From NCBI RefSeq assembly GCF_000737245.1, contig NZ_JPQU01000039.1:1-64000 (forward strand): DNA of 64,000 nt, given 5' to 3'. The notes beneath the pieces were generated by a model. That model did not search any database. It saw only the letters and a list, made by a program, of their open reading frames with translations, and was not told where the DNA came from. This document shows, piece after piece, positions 20,770 to 31,567 of the stretch (its first letter is position 1; each line of letters opens with the position of its first letter). This DNA comes from Pseudomonas syringae. Lineage in GTDB: Bacteria > Pseudomonadota > Gammaproteobacteria > Pseudomonadales > Pseudomonadaceae. Both the position numbers and the translations under genes were made by a program.

Positions 20770-22725
20770 ATGGCCGGGCTGATTCCCCAAGGCTTCATTG
20801 ACGACCTCCTGAACCGCACCGACATCGTCGATGTTGTCAGCTCACGTCTGCAATTGAAGAAAACCGGGAAGAACTTCAGCGCCTGCTGTCCGTTCCACAA
20901 AGAAAAGACCCCGTCGTTCAGCGTCAGCCCTGACAAACAGTTCTACTACTGCTTTGGTTGCGGCGCGGGCGGCAACGCCCTCGGCTTCATCATGGACCAC
21001 GACAACCTGGATTTCGTCCAGGCCGTCGAGGATCTGGCGAAAGCCGCGGGCATGGAAGTCCCACGAGAACAGGGCGTCAAAGGCAACAAGCCACGACAGC
21101 CCACCGACTCGCCACTGTATCCACTACTGACAGCGGCAGCCGAGTTCTACCGACAGGCCCTGAAGAGTCATCCTACACGCCGAGCGGCAGTGGACTACCT
21201 CAAGGGTCGCGGCCTTTCAGGTGAAATTGCCCGGGACTTCGGTCTAGGCTTTGCACCGCCGGGCTGGGACAACCTGCACAAACACTTGAGCAGCGACACG
21301 CTTCAGCAAAAAGCCATGATCGATGCCGGCCTGCTGATCGAAAATGCCGAAACCGGCAAGCGTTACGACCGCTTCCGTGACCGCGTGATGTTTCCGATCC
21401 GTGACAGCCGTGGCCGCGTGATTGCCTTTGGCGGACGCGTACTGGGTGACGACAAGCCCAAATACCTGAACTCACCGGAAACTCCGGTTTTTCACAAGGG
21501 TCAGGAGCTTTATGGGCTATTTGAAGCCCGAAAATTCAATCGCAGCCTCGATGAAATCATCGTGGTTGAAGGTTACATGGACGTCATCGCGCTGGCCCAA
21601 CAAGGCCTGCGCAATGCCGTGGCGACGCTGGGCACTGCCACCAGTGAAGAGCATTTGAAACGCCTGTTCCGGGTTGTGCCGAATGTGCTGTTCTGCTTCG
21701 ACGGCGATCAGGCAGGCCGAAATGCAGCCTGGCGCGCATTGGAAGCAACGCTGTCGAGCCTGCAGGACGGGCGACGCGCCCGGTTTCTGTTTCTACCTGA
21801 AGGCGAAGACCCGGATACGCTGGTCCGCGCTGAAGGCACCGACGCATTCAAGGCGAGGATCAACCAGCACGCGCAACCGCTGGCCGATTATTTTTTTGAG
21901 CAACTGACCAAGGAAGCCGACCCGCGCTCCCTGGAAGGCAAGGCCCACATGGCCACGCTGGCAGCGCCGCTGATCGACAAGGTCCCAGGGGCAAACTTGC
22001 GCACCCTGATGCGTCAGCGCCTGACCGAAATTACCGGCCTGAACAGCGAGACCGTTAGTCAGTTGGTGCAAAACGCACCCACTGAAGCGCCACCCAGTTA
22101 CGACCCCGGCTTCGATTACGACGCCATGCCTGACTACGCTGATTATCAGCAACAGGGTGGGTACGAAACTCAGCAGGAGTGGACGCCTAAAAAGGCGGGT
22201 GCTCAGGGCCAGAAAAAGTGGGAAAAGAAGCCATGGGACAAAAAAGGCAAGCGTCCTGACTTCGAACCACGTGCCCCACGCACACCTACGAGCGTCGAAC
22301 CACCAACGCTCACCGCATTAAGAACACTTTTGCATCACCCGGAGCTGGCCGAGAAAGTAGAAGAGGCAAGTCACCTGGCTGCAGAAGACAATACTCAGGC
22401 GCAATTACTGGTTTCTTTGCTGGAAGCTTTGCAAAAGAATCCAAAAATGCGCTCGTTGCAGCTGATTGCTCGCTGGCACGGTACCGAACAGGGCCGATTA
22501 CTGCGTGCATTAGCGGAGAAGGAATGGCTGATATCGGCCGATAACCTTGAACAACAGTTTTTCGACACTATAACTAGGTTATCCGCCCGCCAACGCGAGC
22601 GCAGCCTGGAGCAACTAATCAGGAAGGAACGCCAGACAGGTTTGGACGCAGATGAAAAACTTCTGCTTTTGAAGCTGTTAAATCGGAATGTTCCTGCACA
22701 AACCCCGACCTCAACTGGCGCGTGA
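20770..22725 (+). CDS. dnaG: DNA primase DnaG
   Basis: The protein has 651 residues. The N-terminal zinc finger is CCPFHKEKTPSF...YYCFGCGAGG (CHC2 type, about 38-68). It is followed by the RNA-polymerase core with the Toprim motif VVEGYMDVIAL near 263 and CFDGDQAGRNAA near 308. A low-complexity lysine/tryptophan-rich linker (about 455-510) leads to the C-terminal helicase-binding domain. It makes RNA primers for replication. It is followed by rpoD after 67 bp. Confidence 0.96.
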   Translation: MAGLIPQGFIDDLLNRTDIVDVVSSRLQLKKTGKNFSACCPFHKEKTPSFSVSPDKQFYYCFGCGAGGNALGFIMDHDNLDFVQAVEDLAKAAGMEVPREQGVKGNKPRQPTDSPLYPLLTAAAEFYRQALKSHPTRRAAVDYLKGRGLSGEIARDFGLGFAPPGWDNLHKHLSSDTLQQKAMIDAGLLIENAETGKRYDRFRDRVMFPIRDSRGRVIAFGGRVLGDDKPKYLNSPETPVFHKGQELYGLFEARKFNRSLDEIIVVEGYMDVIALAQQGLRNAVATLGTATSEEHLKRLFRVVPNVLFCFDGDQAGRNAAWRALEATLSSLQDGRRARFLFLPEGEDPDTLVRAEGTDAFKARINQHAQPLADYFFEQLTKEADPRSLEGKAHMATLAAPLIDKVPGANLRTLMRQRLTEITGLNSETVSQLVQNAPTEAPPSYDPGFDYDAMPDYADYQQQGGYETQQEWTPKKAGAQGQKKWEKKPWDKKGKRPDFEPRAPRTPTSVEPPTLTALRTLLHHPELAEKVEEASHLAAEDNTQAQLLVSLLEALQKNPKMRSLQLIARWHGTEQGRLLRALAEKEWLISADNLEQQFFDTITRLSARQRERSLEQLIRKERQTGLDADEKLLLLKLLNRNVPAQTPTSTGA

Positions 22726-22739
22726 GGTCATAGCTCGGG

Positions 22740-22745
22740 TATAAT
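22740..22745 (+). promoter_or_regulatory. Possible -10 box for rpoD
   Basis: A perfect TATAAT lies in the dnaG-rpoD interval, 48 bp before the rpoD ATG. The upstream -35 region is a poor match, so this is only a candidate internal promoter that would let rpoD be expressed apart from dnaG. Confidence 0.35.
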
Positions 22746-22792
22746 CCTCGGCTTGTTTTTTGCCCGCCAAGACCTTCAGTGGATAGGGTGTT

Positions 22793-24643
<1,851 letters not shown>

Positions 24644-24672
24644 GCAAGCACGCTAGCACTTGTCAAAACCAC

Positions 24673-24699
24673 AAAAACCCCGGCCTTGCCGGGGTTTTT
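24673..24699 (+). terminator. Intrinsic terminator of rpoD
   Basis: AAAAACCCCGG and CCGGGGTTTTT form a GC-rich stem around CCTTG, followed by a T run. It lies 29 nt after the rpoD stop. Confidence 0.88.
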
Positions 24700-25017
24700 G
24701 CGTTATGGCTTATAAGTTTTTAACCTGAGGACCACGCTTTTCTCAGTACGGCTACACTCGTCCCATTACGGGGCTGACACGTTGAGACTGCCAACTGTCA
24801 TCCTTGCCCATTATCCGTACTCATCGGTGATCACCAGCACCCTGGATATTTTCGTTAAAGCACCAGCCTGTGCAGGCTTCCTTCAGGAACCTCGCAAACA
24901 GCCGATGGTTTTATATCAGGCAGCGGCCAAGCAGATGATTCACCGGCGTACAGAAACGGACCTGAACGTTTATCAGGCCTGAGACAACGGGATAATAACG
25001 AGAGAGAACTACCAGGG
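24700..25017. other. Interval upstream of the RmcA-like gene
   Basis: This interval follows the rpoD terminator. In relatives, as I recall, the coding sequence for a periplasmic Venus-flytrap domain would begin here. It holds a 66-codon frame with a TTG start at 24782 that ends at 24982, in a different frame from the downstream gene and with no recognisable domain. In the frame of the downstream gene a stop occurs at 24856. I see no intact signal peptide or sensor domain. Confidence 0.45.
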
Positions 25018-27975
25018 ATGTGGGAAAAATTTCTGTTGTACGGGTTGCCAGGCCTGTTATTGCTGTCCACCGTCCTGGTGATCGTGATACGGGTCAACCG
25101 GCAACTGAGTTCGGAAATCACCCGCAGGGTCGAACTCGAGCTTGAGCTTCGCAGCAGCGAATATCATTACCGCGGCCTGATTGAAGGCCTCTCTGCCATC
25201 GCCTGGGAAGCCAATACAGAGGATTACAGCTACAACTACGTGTCGCCCCAGGCTGAGCACTTGTTGGGCTATCCACTGCGCCAATGGAAAGAGCCGGGGT
25301 TCTGGCGCAGCATCGTGCATCCCATGGATCTACCGCATGCTGAGGCCTTCTGTCAGCGAGAAACAGCCAGCGGCCGGGACCACAGCATCGATTATCGGGT
25401 CGTCAGTGCAGACGGCAAGACGCTCTGGGTGCGCGACATCATCAGCCTGATACGCCAAGGGCGCCACCCCCTGATGCGCGGCCTGATGATTGATATCACC
25501 GAAACCAAGCAAACCGAAGAAGCACTGCGACTTTCTGAAGGTAAATTTGCCTCGGTGTTTGCTCAGTGCCCGGACATTCTGATCATTGCCAGCCTGGCCG
25601 ATGGCACTTTGCTGGAAGCCAACAGGGCCTTCACCGAACAAATCGGCTTGGCTGCAGAAGAGGTCATAGGCAGAACACCGTCCGAACTCAACATATGGGG
25701 CGTGCCCGGCGTAGGCCCTGGTATGTTGCATCGTCTGCAGTCAGGCAGTATCCGCAACCTGGAAATGCCTTTTCGACGCAAGGACGGCCGCACCTTCGCC
25801 GGCCTGCTCTCCGCTGAACCTTTCGATCTGGATTCCACAAAGGCCGTGGTGGTCGTGGTGCGCGACATCACCCAACTCAAACAGGCCCAGCAACAGTTGC
25901 AACTGTCCGAGGAGAAATTCGCCAAGTCTTTCCACTCCTCTCCGGACGGCATGGTCATCACCCGGCAGAGCGATGGGTTGCTGGTGGAAATGAACGATGG
26001 CTTCACCCGTCTGACTGGCTACGACGACCATCTGATGAAGGACGAGTCGACCCTCACCCTCGGCATTTGGGCCAACCTGCACGAGCGCGAGCGATTGCTT
26101 GAGCAACTGAGCCGGGATGGATTCGTTCGCGATTTCCGTAGCCACATACGCCATAAGAACGGACAGATTCGGTTGTGCGAAATATCGTCACGGCCACTCC
26201 TGATAGGCGGCGAAGACTGCATGCTGACCATCGCCAGGGATATTACTGAACGGCATCAGATGCAGGAAAAGCTGCAACTTGCCGCTACCGTTTTCGAAAG
26301 TACGGCGGAAGGCGTACTGATCACCGACACCCGCCAGCGAATCACCGCCGTGAACCGCGCATTCAGCGAAATAACCGGCTACAGCGAGCAGGAGGCCATG
26401 GCCGGTACACCTAGATTGCTCGCCTCCGGCTTGCACGACAGCGCGTTCTACGCCGCCATGTGGTATCAGCTGACCGCCGAGGGCCATTGGCAGGGAGAAA
26501 TCAGCAACCGCCGCAAGAATGGCGAAGTCTATCCAAGCTGGCTGACGATCAGCGCCGTACGCAACCGAGACCAGTTCATCACCCACTTCGTCGCGGTGTT
26601 CGCCGATATTTCCAGCCTCAAGCACGCCCAGGCGCGGCTCGACTATCAGGCGCATCACGACCCATTGACCGGACTGCCAAATCGCACGCTGTTTGAAAGC
26701 CGTCTGCAGGCAGCACTCAACCACAGCCTGGAATCCAACAGCCTCGGCGCGGTCCTGTTCCTCGACCTGGATCGATTCAAGCACATCAACGACAGCCTCG
26801 GCCATCCAGTGGGCGACCTGCTGCTCAAAGGGATCGCCCAACGCCTGAAAGAAAACCTGAGGGATATCGACACCGTCGCGCGACTGGGCGGCGACGAGTT
26901 CATCATCCTGCTGCCCGGCCTGCTTCACCCCAACGATGCAGAATCCATTGCCAACAAGCTGCTCGCGTCCTTCGCCGCGCCTTTCCAGGCGGGTGAGCAC
27001 GAGTTCTTCATCAGCTCCAGCATCGGCAGCTGTTTGTTCCCTACTGACGGCACAGACGTCGCCACCGTGGTCAAAAACGCCGATGCCGCGATGTATCGCT
27101 CCAAGGCCAAGGGCCGCAACCGCGTCGAAAGCTATACCCGGGACCTCACCTCTCAGGCCAGCGCGCGGATAGCCCTCGAACACGAATTGCGCAGAGCCAT
27201 GGAACGCAACGAATTCAGCCTCAGCTACCAGCCCAAGATCAGCCTGCTCAATCAGCAAGTGGTGGGTGCCGAAGCCCTGATTCGCTGGACGCACCCTACG
27301 CTCGGCGAAGTCCCACCCGAACATTTCATCGCGCTGGCCGAAGAGAACGGCATGATTCTGCAGATCGGCGACTGGGTGTTGGAACATGCCTGCATGCAGA
27401 TGTATGAATGGAACAAAATCTACCAGCCGTTCGGCGCGCTGTCCGTCAACCTGGCCGGGGCGCAACTGCGCCAGCCAAAACTGCTGGCACGAATCGAACA
27501 GCTGTTAGCGGACTACCAACTGGCGCCCGAATGCCTGCAGCTGGAAATCACCGAAAACTTCATCATGAGCCAAGCCGAAGAAGCACTTGCCGTCCTGTAC
27601 CGGCTCAAACGCCTTGGTGTGCAATTGGCGATCGATGACTTCGGCACCGGCTACTCATCCCTGAGCTACCTCAAGCGCCTGCCTCTGGACATCCTGAAAA
27701 TTGACCAGTCCTTCGTACGCGGCCTGCCCGATGACACCCATGACGCCGCCATCGTCCGGGCCATCATCGCCCTGGGCCGCAGCATGCAACTGACCGTCAT
27801 TGCCGAAGGCGTGGAAACCCTGGAACAACAGCAGTTCCTCGCCGACGAGGGTTGCGAACAAATCCAGGGCTACATCGTCAGCCTGCCGCAACGCCCGGAG
27901 GAATTCAGCGCGAAGTTTCTTCGTACAACTCTTTCGGACTTTTCGGATAGCACACCAGCCAAACCGCCGTTATAA
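25018..27975 (+). CDS. RmcA-like PAS/GGDEF/EAL c-di-GMP protein lacking its periplasmic domain
   Basis: The protein has 985 residues. One transmembrane helix (about 5-26) is followed by four PAS domains (about 48-165, 178-297, 300-420, 422-545). The GGDEF domain has an intact RLGGDEF near 622, and the EAL domain has GAEALIRW near 751 and DDFGTGYSS. Both catalytic motifs are complete, so it may make and degrade c-di-GMP. P. aeruginosa RmcA (PA0575) sits in the same place next to rpoD with the same order of domains. From memory RmcA has about 1245 residues, with a periplasmic Venus-flytrap domain before the helix. Here translation begins right at the helix. The start has only a weak AGAGAG 11 nt upstream. 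Confidence 0.85.
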   Translation: MWEKFLLYGLPGLLLLSTVLVIVIRVNRQLSSEITRRVELELELRSSEYHYRGLIEGLSAIAWEANTEDYSYNYVSPQAEHLLGYPLRQWKEPGFWRSIVHPMDLPHAEAFCQRETASGRDHSIDYRVVSADGKTLWVRDIISLIRQGRHPLMRGLMIDITETKQTEEALRLSEGKFASVFAQCPDILIIASLADGTLLEANRAFTEQIGLAAEEVIGRTPSELNIWGVPGVGPGMLHRLQSGSIRNLEMPFRRKDGRTFAGLLSAEPFDLDSTKAVVVVVRDITQLKQAQQQLQLSEEKFAKSFHSSPDGMVITRQSDGLLVEMNDGFTRLTGYDDHLMKDESTLTLGIWANLHERERLLEQLSRDGFVRDFRSHIRHKNGQIRLCEISSRPLLIGGEDCMLTIARDITERHQMQEKLQLAATVFESTAEGVLITDTRQRITAVNRAFSEITGYSEQEAMAGTPRLLASGLHDSAFYAAMWYQLTAEGHWQGEISNRRKNGEVYPSWLTISAVRNRDQFITHFVAVFADISSLKHAQARLDYQAHHDPLTGLPNRTLFESRLQAALNHSLESNSLGAVLFLDLDRFKHINDSLGHPVGDLLLKGIAQRLKENLRDIDTVARLGGDEFIILLPGLLHPNDAESIANKLLASFAAPFQAGEHEFFISSSIGSCLFPTDGTDVATVVKNADAAMYRSKAKGRNRVESYTRDLTSQASARIALEHELRRAMERNEFSLSYQPKISLLNQQVVGAEALIRWTHPTLGEVPPEHFIALAEENGMILQIGDWVLEHACMQMYEWNKIYQPFGALSVNLAGAQLRQPKLLARIEQLLADYQLAPECLQLEITENFIMSQAEEALAVLYRLKRLGVQLAIDDFGTGYSSLSYLKRLPLDILKIDQSFVRGLPDDTHDAAIVRAIIALGRSMQLTVIAEGVETLEQQQFLADEGCEQIQGYIVSLPQRPEEFSAKFLRTTLSDFSDSTPAKPPL

Positions 27976-27976
27976 T
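27971..27976 (+). promoter_or_regulatory. -10 box of the tRNA gene, overlapping the preceding stop codon
   Basis: A perfect TATAAT lies 15 bp before the tRNA 5' end. The TAA stop of the upstream GGDEF/EAL gene (27973-27975) is contained in it. A convincing -35 is not visible. Confidence 0.45.
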
Positions 27977-27990
27977 CCGCGGCCTACTGA

Positions 27991-28067
<77 letters not shown>

Positions 28068-28073
28068 TCTTTG

Positions 28074-28100
28074 AAAAACCGCGCATTGCGCGGTTTTTTT
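28074..28100 (+). terminator. Terminator of the tRNA gene
   Basis: AAAAACCGCGC and GCGCGGTTTTTTT form a stem around ATT directly after the tRNA CCA end, finishing in a run of seven T. Confidence 0.85.
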
Positions 28101-28338
28101 GTTTTTGGGGCGAGCCCCTGCCTGCTGAACAGCGAGACGTCCCGGCCCGGCTGAAAGCGTCTAAGCGTGTCACGTTTGCAGCTGGCGTTTCAAAACACGT
28201 ATCGACACCCCAGCACGCAACCCACCTGACTGGAGAACGCCGTAAAGCCGGCCATCACTGACGCTTGCCGGGGCGCGGGACTACTCTGCTATGAGCAGAC
28301 TCCTTTATAGTCCGGGCAAAGCATTCTGGAGATAGACC

Positions 28339-29229
28339 TTGAAGAGTGGCGAGCCCAAAGCGACATTCCCGACGTTCGAGTCATCGGATTTCGCCGGCGA
28401 CAATGACTTCTACTTCGACTTGGCGCGAATGGACGATCGTCAGGATATCCCCAGAGGTTTCCCGCATCGGCATAGTTACTACCACCTGCTATGGATGACC
28501 GAGGCGCAGGGCACCCACCGAGTGGATTTCGAAACATTTGAGGTGCAGCCGCGTTCGGTATTTTTCATTTCGCCCGGACAGCTGCACGCCTGGACCTCGA
28601 CCATTCAGCCTCGCGGGTATGTGATCAATGTCAGCGCTGAGTTCTTCACGCATATGTTTCCGCATGCGGACGATATCGCCAAGTTTCCGTTCTTTCACAT
28701 CAACGGTGGTACGCCCGCCATTTACCTAACCCCGGACCAGCACGACGAACTGTTGCCGTTGGTGCAGCATATCGAGCGTGAGTGTCTGAGTCGCGATATT
28801 GGCCGATTCGATATTGTGCGGTCTTACCTGCTGATTCTGCTGACCCAACTGCGCCGGCTTTATCCTGTGGATAAAGGCATCTCCCGCTCAGATCCGAATT
28901 ACTCGATGGCCCGACGCGTCACGCTGTTGATTGAAGAACGCTACCTCGACTTCACCACCATCCGGCAATACGCCGACGCGCTGAACGTCACGGAGCGTCA
29001 ACTCAACGACGTGCTCAAGGCCACTGTGGGTCATACGGCCAGCCGGCTTATCCAGGAGCGCGTCGCGTTAGAGGCCAAACGCCTGTTGAGCAACACCACA
29101 TTGAGCACAGCCGAGATTGCCTTCCAGCTCAATTTCGACGACCCGGCCTATTTCACCCGTTTCTTCAAGAAACTCACTGACCACACCCCCGGCCTGTTCA
29201 GGCAAAAATACTCCCGACCTTTCGACTGA
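28339..29229 (+). CDS. AraC-family regulator with cupin sensor
   Basis: The protein has 296 residues. The N-terminal half is an AraC-type cupin (PHRHSYYHLLWMTEAQGTHRVD, then FFISPGQLHAW). The C-terminal 100 residues are a double helix-turn-helix (LNVTERQLNDVLKATVG, then STAEIAFQLNFDDPAYFTRFFKK). The start is TTG, with GGAGA about 7 nt upstream. It stands upstream of, and in line with, the NIPSNAP/permease/SDR/ThDP genes, so I infer that it activates them in response to the pathway substrate. Confidence 0.85.
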   Translation: MKSGEPKATFPTFESSDFAGDNDFYFDLARMDDRQDIPRGFPHRHSYYHLLWMTEAQGTHRVDFETFEVQPRSVFFISPGQLHAWTSTIQPRGYVINVSAEFFTHMFPHADDIAKFPFFHINGGTPAIYLTPDQHDELLPLVQHIERECLSRDIGRFDIVRSYLLILLTQLRRLYPVDKGISRSDPNYSMARRVTLLIEERYLDFTTIRQYADALNVTERQLNDVLKATVGHTASRLIQERVALEAKRLLSNTTLSTAEIAFQLNFDDPAYFTRFFKKLTDHTPGLFRQKYSRPFD

Positions 29230-29568
29230 TTACAAAAAAGTACAAAACATTCTCCAAACTGTCCTAACGCGTGCTCAGTACGAATCCGTAGAGTCGTTTC
29301 ATGTCCTACGTGATAACAAACGGGCTCAACGCATGACCAATACAATAATAAAACCGCCAGTTCCTGCCGCCGTCTCCCGGCGTACCACCATCGCCAGTGG
29401 CCCACGAATAATTCAGTGGAGGCCACGTCAACCCGTGTGTTGACAGCCTCTTTGCGCCCTCCTCGCTCCTTTATCTACTGAACGTGCTTGCGCCCGCTGC
29501 GGGCTAGCGCTTGCGTTCCTGGCAACCAATAACCCTGTTCAATAGAACTAATAAACTGAGGTTCCACC
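29230..29568. other. Interval upstream of the catabolic cluster
   Basis: This 339-bp stretch should contain the operator and promoter of the downstream genes. TTGACA at about 29439 has no matching -10. A short frame beginning MTNTIIKPPVPAAVSRRTTIASG (29331) ends at 29443. Its start faintly recalls the cytoplasmic head of an MFS permease, but nothing downstream supports a gene. A GC-rich GCCCGCTGCGGGC hairpin lies near 29493. Confidence 0.35.
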
Positions 29569-29886
29569 ATGCTTTACGACGTTCGCACCTATACCTGCCG
29601 CCCAGGCACCATCAAAAAACACCTCGCACTTTATGCTGAGCATGGTTACCCGACCCAAAGTCGCTACCTCGGCAAACCGTTGGCGTACTTGCAGACCGAA
29701 AGCGGCAATATCAACACTTACATGCATATCTGGGTATACGACAGCGCCGCCGACCGCGACGCCAAACGCCAGGCTTTGCAAAAAGATCCAGCCTGGGCGA
29801 AGTATCTGGTGGTGAGTGCTGAAGCGGGTTATCTGATCAGCCAGGAAAATAGGCTGATGACCGCGACTCCTTTCTTCGAGAGCTGA
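29569..29886 (+). CDS. NIPSNAP family protein
   Basis: This 105-residue protein begins MLYDVRTYTCRPGTIKKHL and contains HIWVYDSAADRDAKR, the dimeric alpha/beta-barrel pattern of NIPSNAP proteins. The family is often encoded next to catabolic enzymes, but its function is not established. It could be a small ligand-binding or isomerase-like accessory. It is the first structural gene after the AraC regulator and lies 61 bp before the permease. Confidence 0.85.
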   Translation: MLYDVRTYTCRPGTIKKHLALYAEHGYPTQSRYLGKPLAYLQTESGNINTYMHIWVYDSAADRDAKRQALQKDPAWAKYLVVSAEAGYLISQENRLMTATPFFES

Positions 29887-29947
29887 TGCTCAGCGATCCA
29901 AGCGCAACCTCTCCCAAAAATAAAAAGCTCCACATAAGGAGAACGCC

Positions 29948-31549
29948 ATGTTTCAGCAGGTATATGACCCCGTAGGCGGGTCGCTACTTTTTTCGTCCCT
30001 GTTCGCAGCGCTGCCTCTTGTAACCATGTTTGTCCTGCTAGGTTGGTTACGATTGGCACCGCATCTGTCTGCACTTGTTTCGCTATCCGTCTGCGCTTTG
30101 GTCGCTGTATTTGCCTACGGCATGCCGTTAGCCACCACGCTCAATGCTGGTCTGTACGGGGCGGCTTTCAGCGTCCTGACTGTCCTGTGGATCATTTTGA
30201 ACGCCATATGGTTGTATAACCTGACGGTAAAGTCCGGGCACTTTGCGATCCTCAAGGATAGTTTCGCGATGCTGAGTCCTGATCCGCGCATTCAAGCCAT
30301 CGTCATCGCGTTCAGCTTCGGTGCTTTGATTGAAGCACTGGCCGGGGCCGGCACGCCCATCGCTATCTCCGGCGCGATGCTGTTGGCGATCGGGCTCAAA
30401 CCCATCAAAGCGGCCGTACTGGCGCTGGTTGCCAACACTGCACCGGTAGCATTTGGTGCCCTGGCAGTGCCCATCACGACGTTGGCCCAGGTTTCGGGAC
30501 AATCGTTTCACGAGCTGGGGGCCATCGTCGGTGTGCAAACGCCTATCCTGGCGGCTTTCGTGCCCTTGATCCTGATCACGCTGATGGACGGTCGCCGTGG
30601 TTTGGTGCAGGTCTGGCCTGCCGCCGTGGTCGCCGGCTTGGGTTTCGGTATCAGCCAATGGCTGAGCGCTACCTACATCTCCGTTGAATTGGCAGACGTG
30701 CTTGGAGCACTGGGCTCAGCCGCCGCGCTGATCGTGTTCATGCGCATCTGGACCCCACCCACCGTCACGGAAATCGACGGCATGGACGTTCAGCCCGCCA
30801 GCACCATTAAGCACAGTCGCCGGAACATGTGGCTTGCCTATCTGCCTTACCTGCTGATTATCATCATCTTTTCGCTTGCTCAGATCCCCACGGTCAAGCA
30901 ATGGCTGTCGGTGGGCACCTTGAGCTTCCCTTGGCCGGGGCTTGAGATCACTAATGGTCAGGGCGCTCCGGTTAAAACCCAGTTCACTCTCAACAGCCTT
31001 TCCGCTACCGGTTCTCTGTTACTGCTGGCCGGACTGCTGACCGCTCTGCTCTTGCGCGTACGTTTTAATACAGCGATAAAAACCTACGGCGAAACACTGC
31101 ATCAATTGCGTTGGGCGATCCCGACGGTACTTTGTGTGTTGGCAATCGCGTTCATCATGAACTACTCCGGGCAAACGGTGACGCTGGGCGTATGGTTGGC
31201 ACAGGCCGGGCCAGCGTTCGCATTCCTGTCGCCGGTCATTGGCTGGATAGGTGTTGCCGTGACGGGGTCGGATAACTCTGCCAATGCCCTGTTCGGCGCG
31301 CTTCAGGTCGCTGCGGCCCACGAGACCGGCCTGAACCCTGCGCTTCTCGCGGCAGCCAATGCCTCCGGTGGGGTACTGGGCAAGATGATTTCGCCCCAGA
31401 GCCTGGCGGTAGGCGCAGCGGCTGTGGGCATCATTGGCCAGGAGGGCGTTATTTTTCGAAAAGTGATCGGAATCAGCCTGGTGATGCTCGCAGCCCTTTC
31501 CGTCCTGGTATTCCTGCAGACAGGCCCGCTGGCCTGGATGCTTCCGTAA
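29948..31549 (+). CDS. LctP-family lactate/glycolate-type permease
   Basis: An inner-membrane protein of 533 residues with a dozen or more hydrophobic segments. Family-typical stretches include GALIEALAGAGTPIAISGAML, FGALAVPITTLAQVSG and GWIGVAVTGSDNSANALFGALQ, which match the LctP/GlcA family of 2-hydroxycarboxylate symporters. The real substrate is unknown. The adjacent dehydrogenase and ThDP enzyme suggest a hydroxy or keto acid. The ATG has AAGGAG at good spacing. Confidence 0.9.
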   Translation: MFQQVYDPVGGSLLFSSLFAALPLVTMFVLLGWLRLAPHLSALVSLSVCALVAVFAYGMPLATTLNAGLYGAAFSVLTVLWIILNAIWLYNLTVKSGHFAILKDSFAMLSPDPRIQAIVIAFSFGALIEALAGAGTPIAISGAMLLAIGLKPIKAAVLALVANTAPVAFGALAVPITTLAQVSGQSFHELGAIVGVQTPILAAFVPLILITLMDGRRGLVQVWPAAVVAGLGFGISQWLSATYISVELADVLGALGSAAALIVFMRIWTPPTVTEIDGMDVQPASTIKHSRRNMWLAYLPYLLIIIIFSLAQIPTVKQWLSVGTLSFPWPGLEITNGQGAPVKTQFTLNSLSATGSLLLLAGLLTALLLRVRFNTAIKTYGETLHQLRWAIPTVLCVLAIAFIMNYSGQTVTLGVWLAQAGPAFAFLSPVIGWIGVAVTGSDNSANALFGALQVAAAHETGLNPALLAAANASGGVLGKMISPQSLAVGAAAVGIIGQEGVIFRKVIGISLVMLAALSVLVFLQTGPLAWMLP

Positions 31550-31567
31550 CCGTCTTCTGGAGTTCCT

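Noticed and set aside
24782..24982. 66-codon frame with TTG start before the c-di-GMP gene, considered as a remnant of the lost sensor domain
   Set aside because: Its translation shows no signal peptide or Venus-flytrap features and it is out of frame with the downstream gene, so it is not called as a gene or pseudogene.
26188..27465. Open frame of 425 codons antisense to the GGDEF/EAL gene
   Set aside because: The sense strand encodes unmistakable GGDEF and EAL motifs, and the antisense product looks like no family.
29331..29443. Short frame starting MTNTIIKPPVPAAVSRRTTIASG, possible head of a lost MFS permease
   Set aside because: Only a faint resemblance over about 25 residues. No continuation in any frame, so a pseudogene call is not supported.
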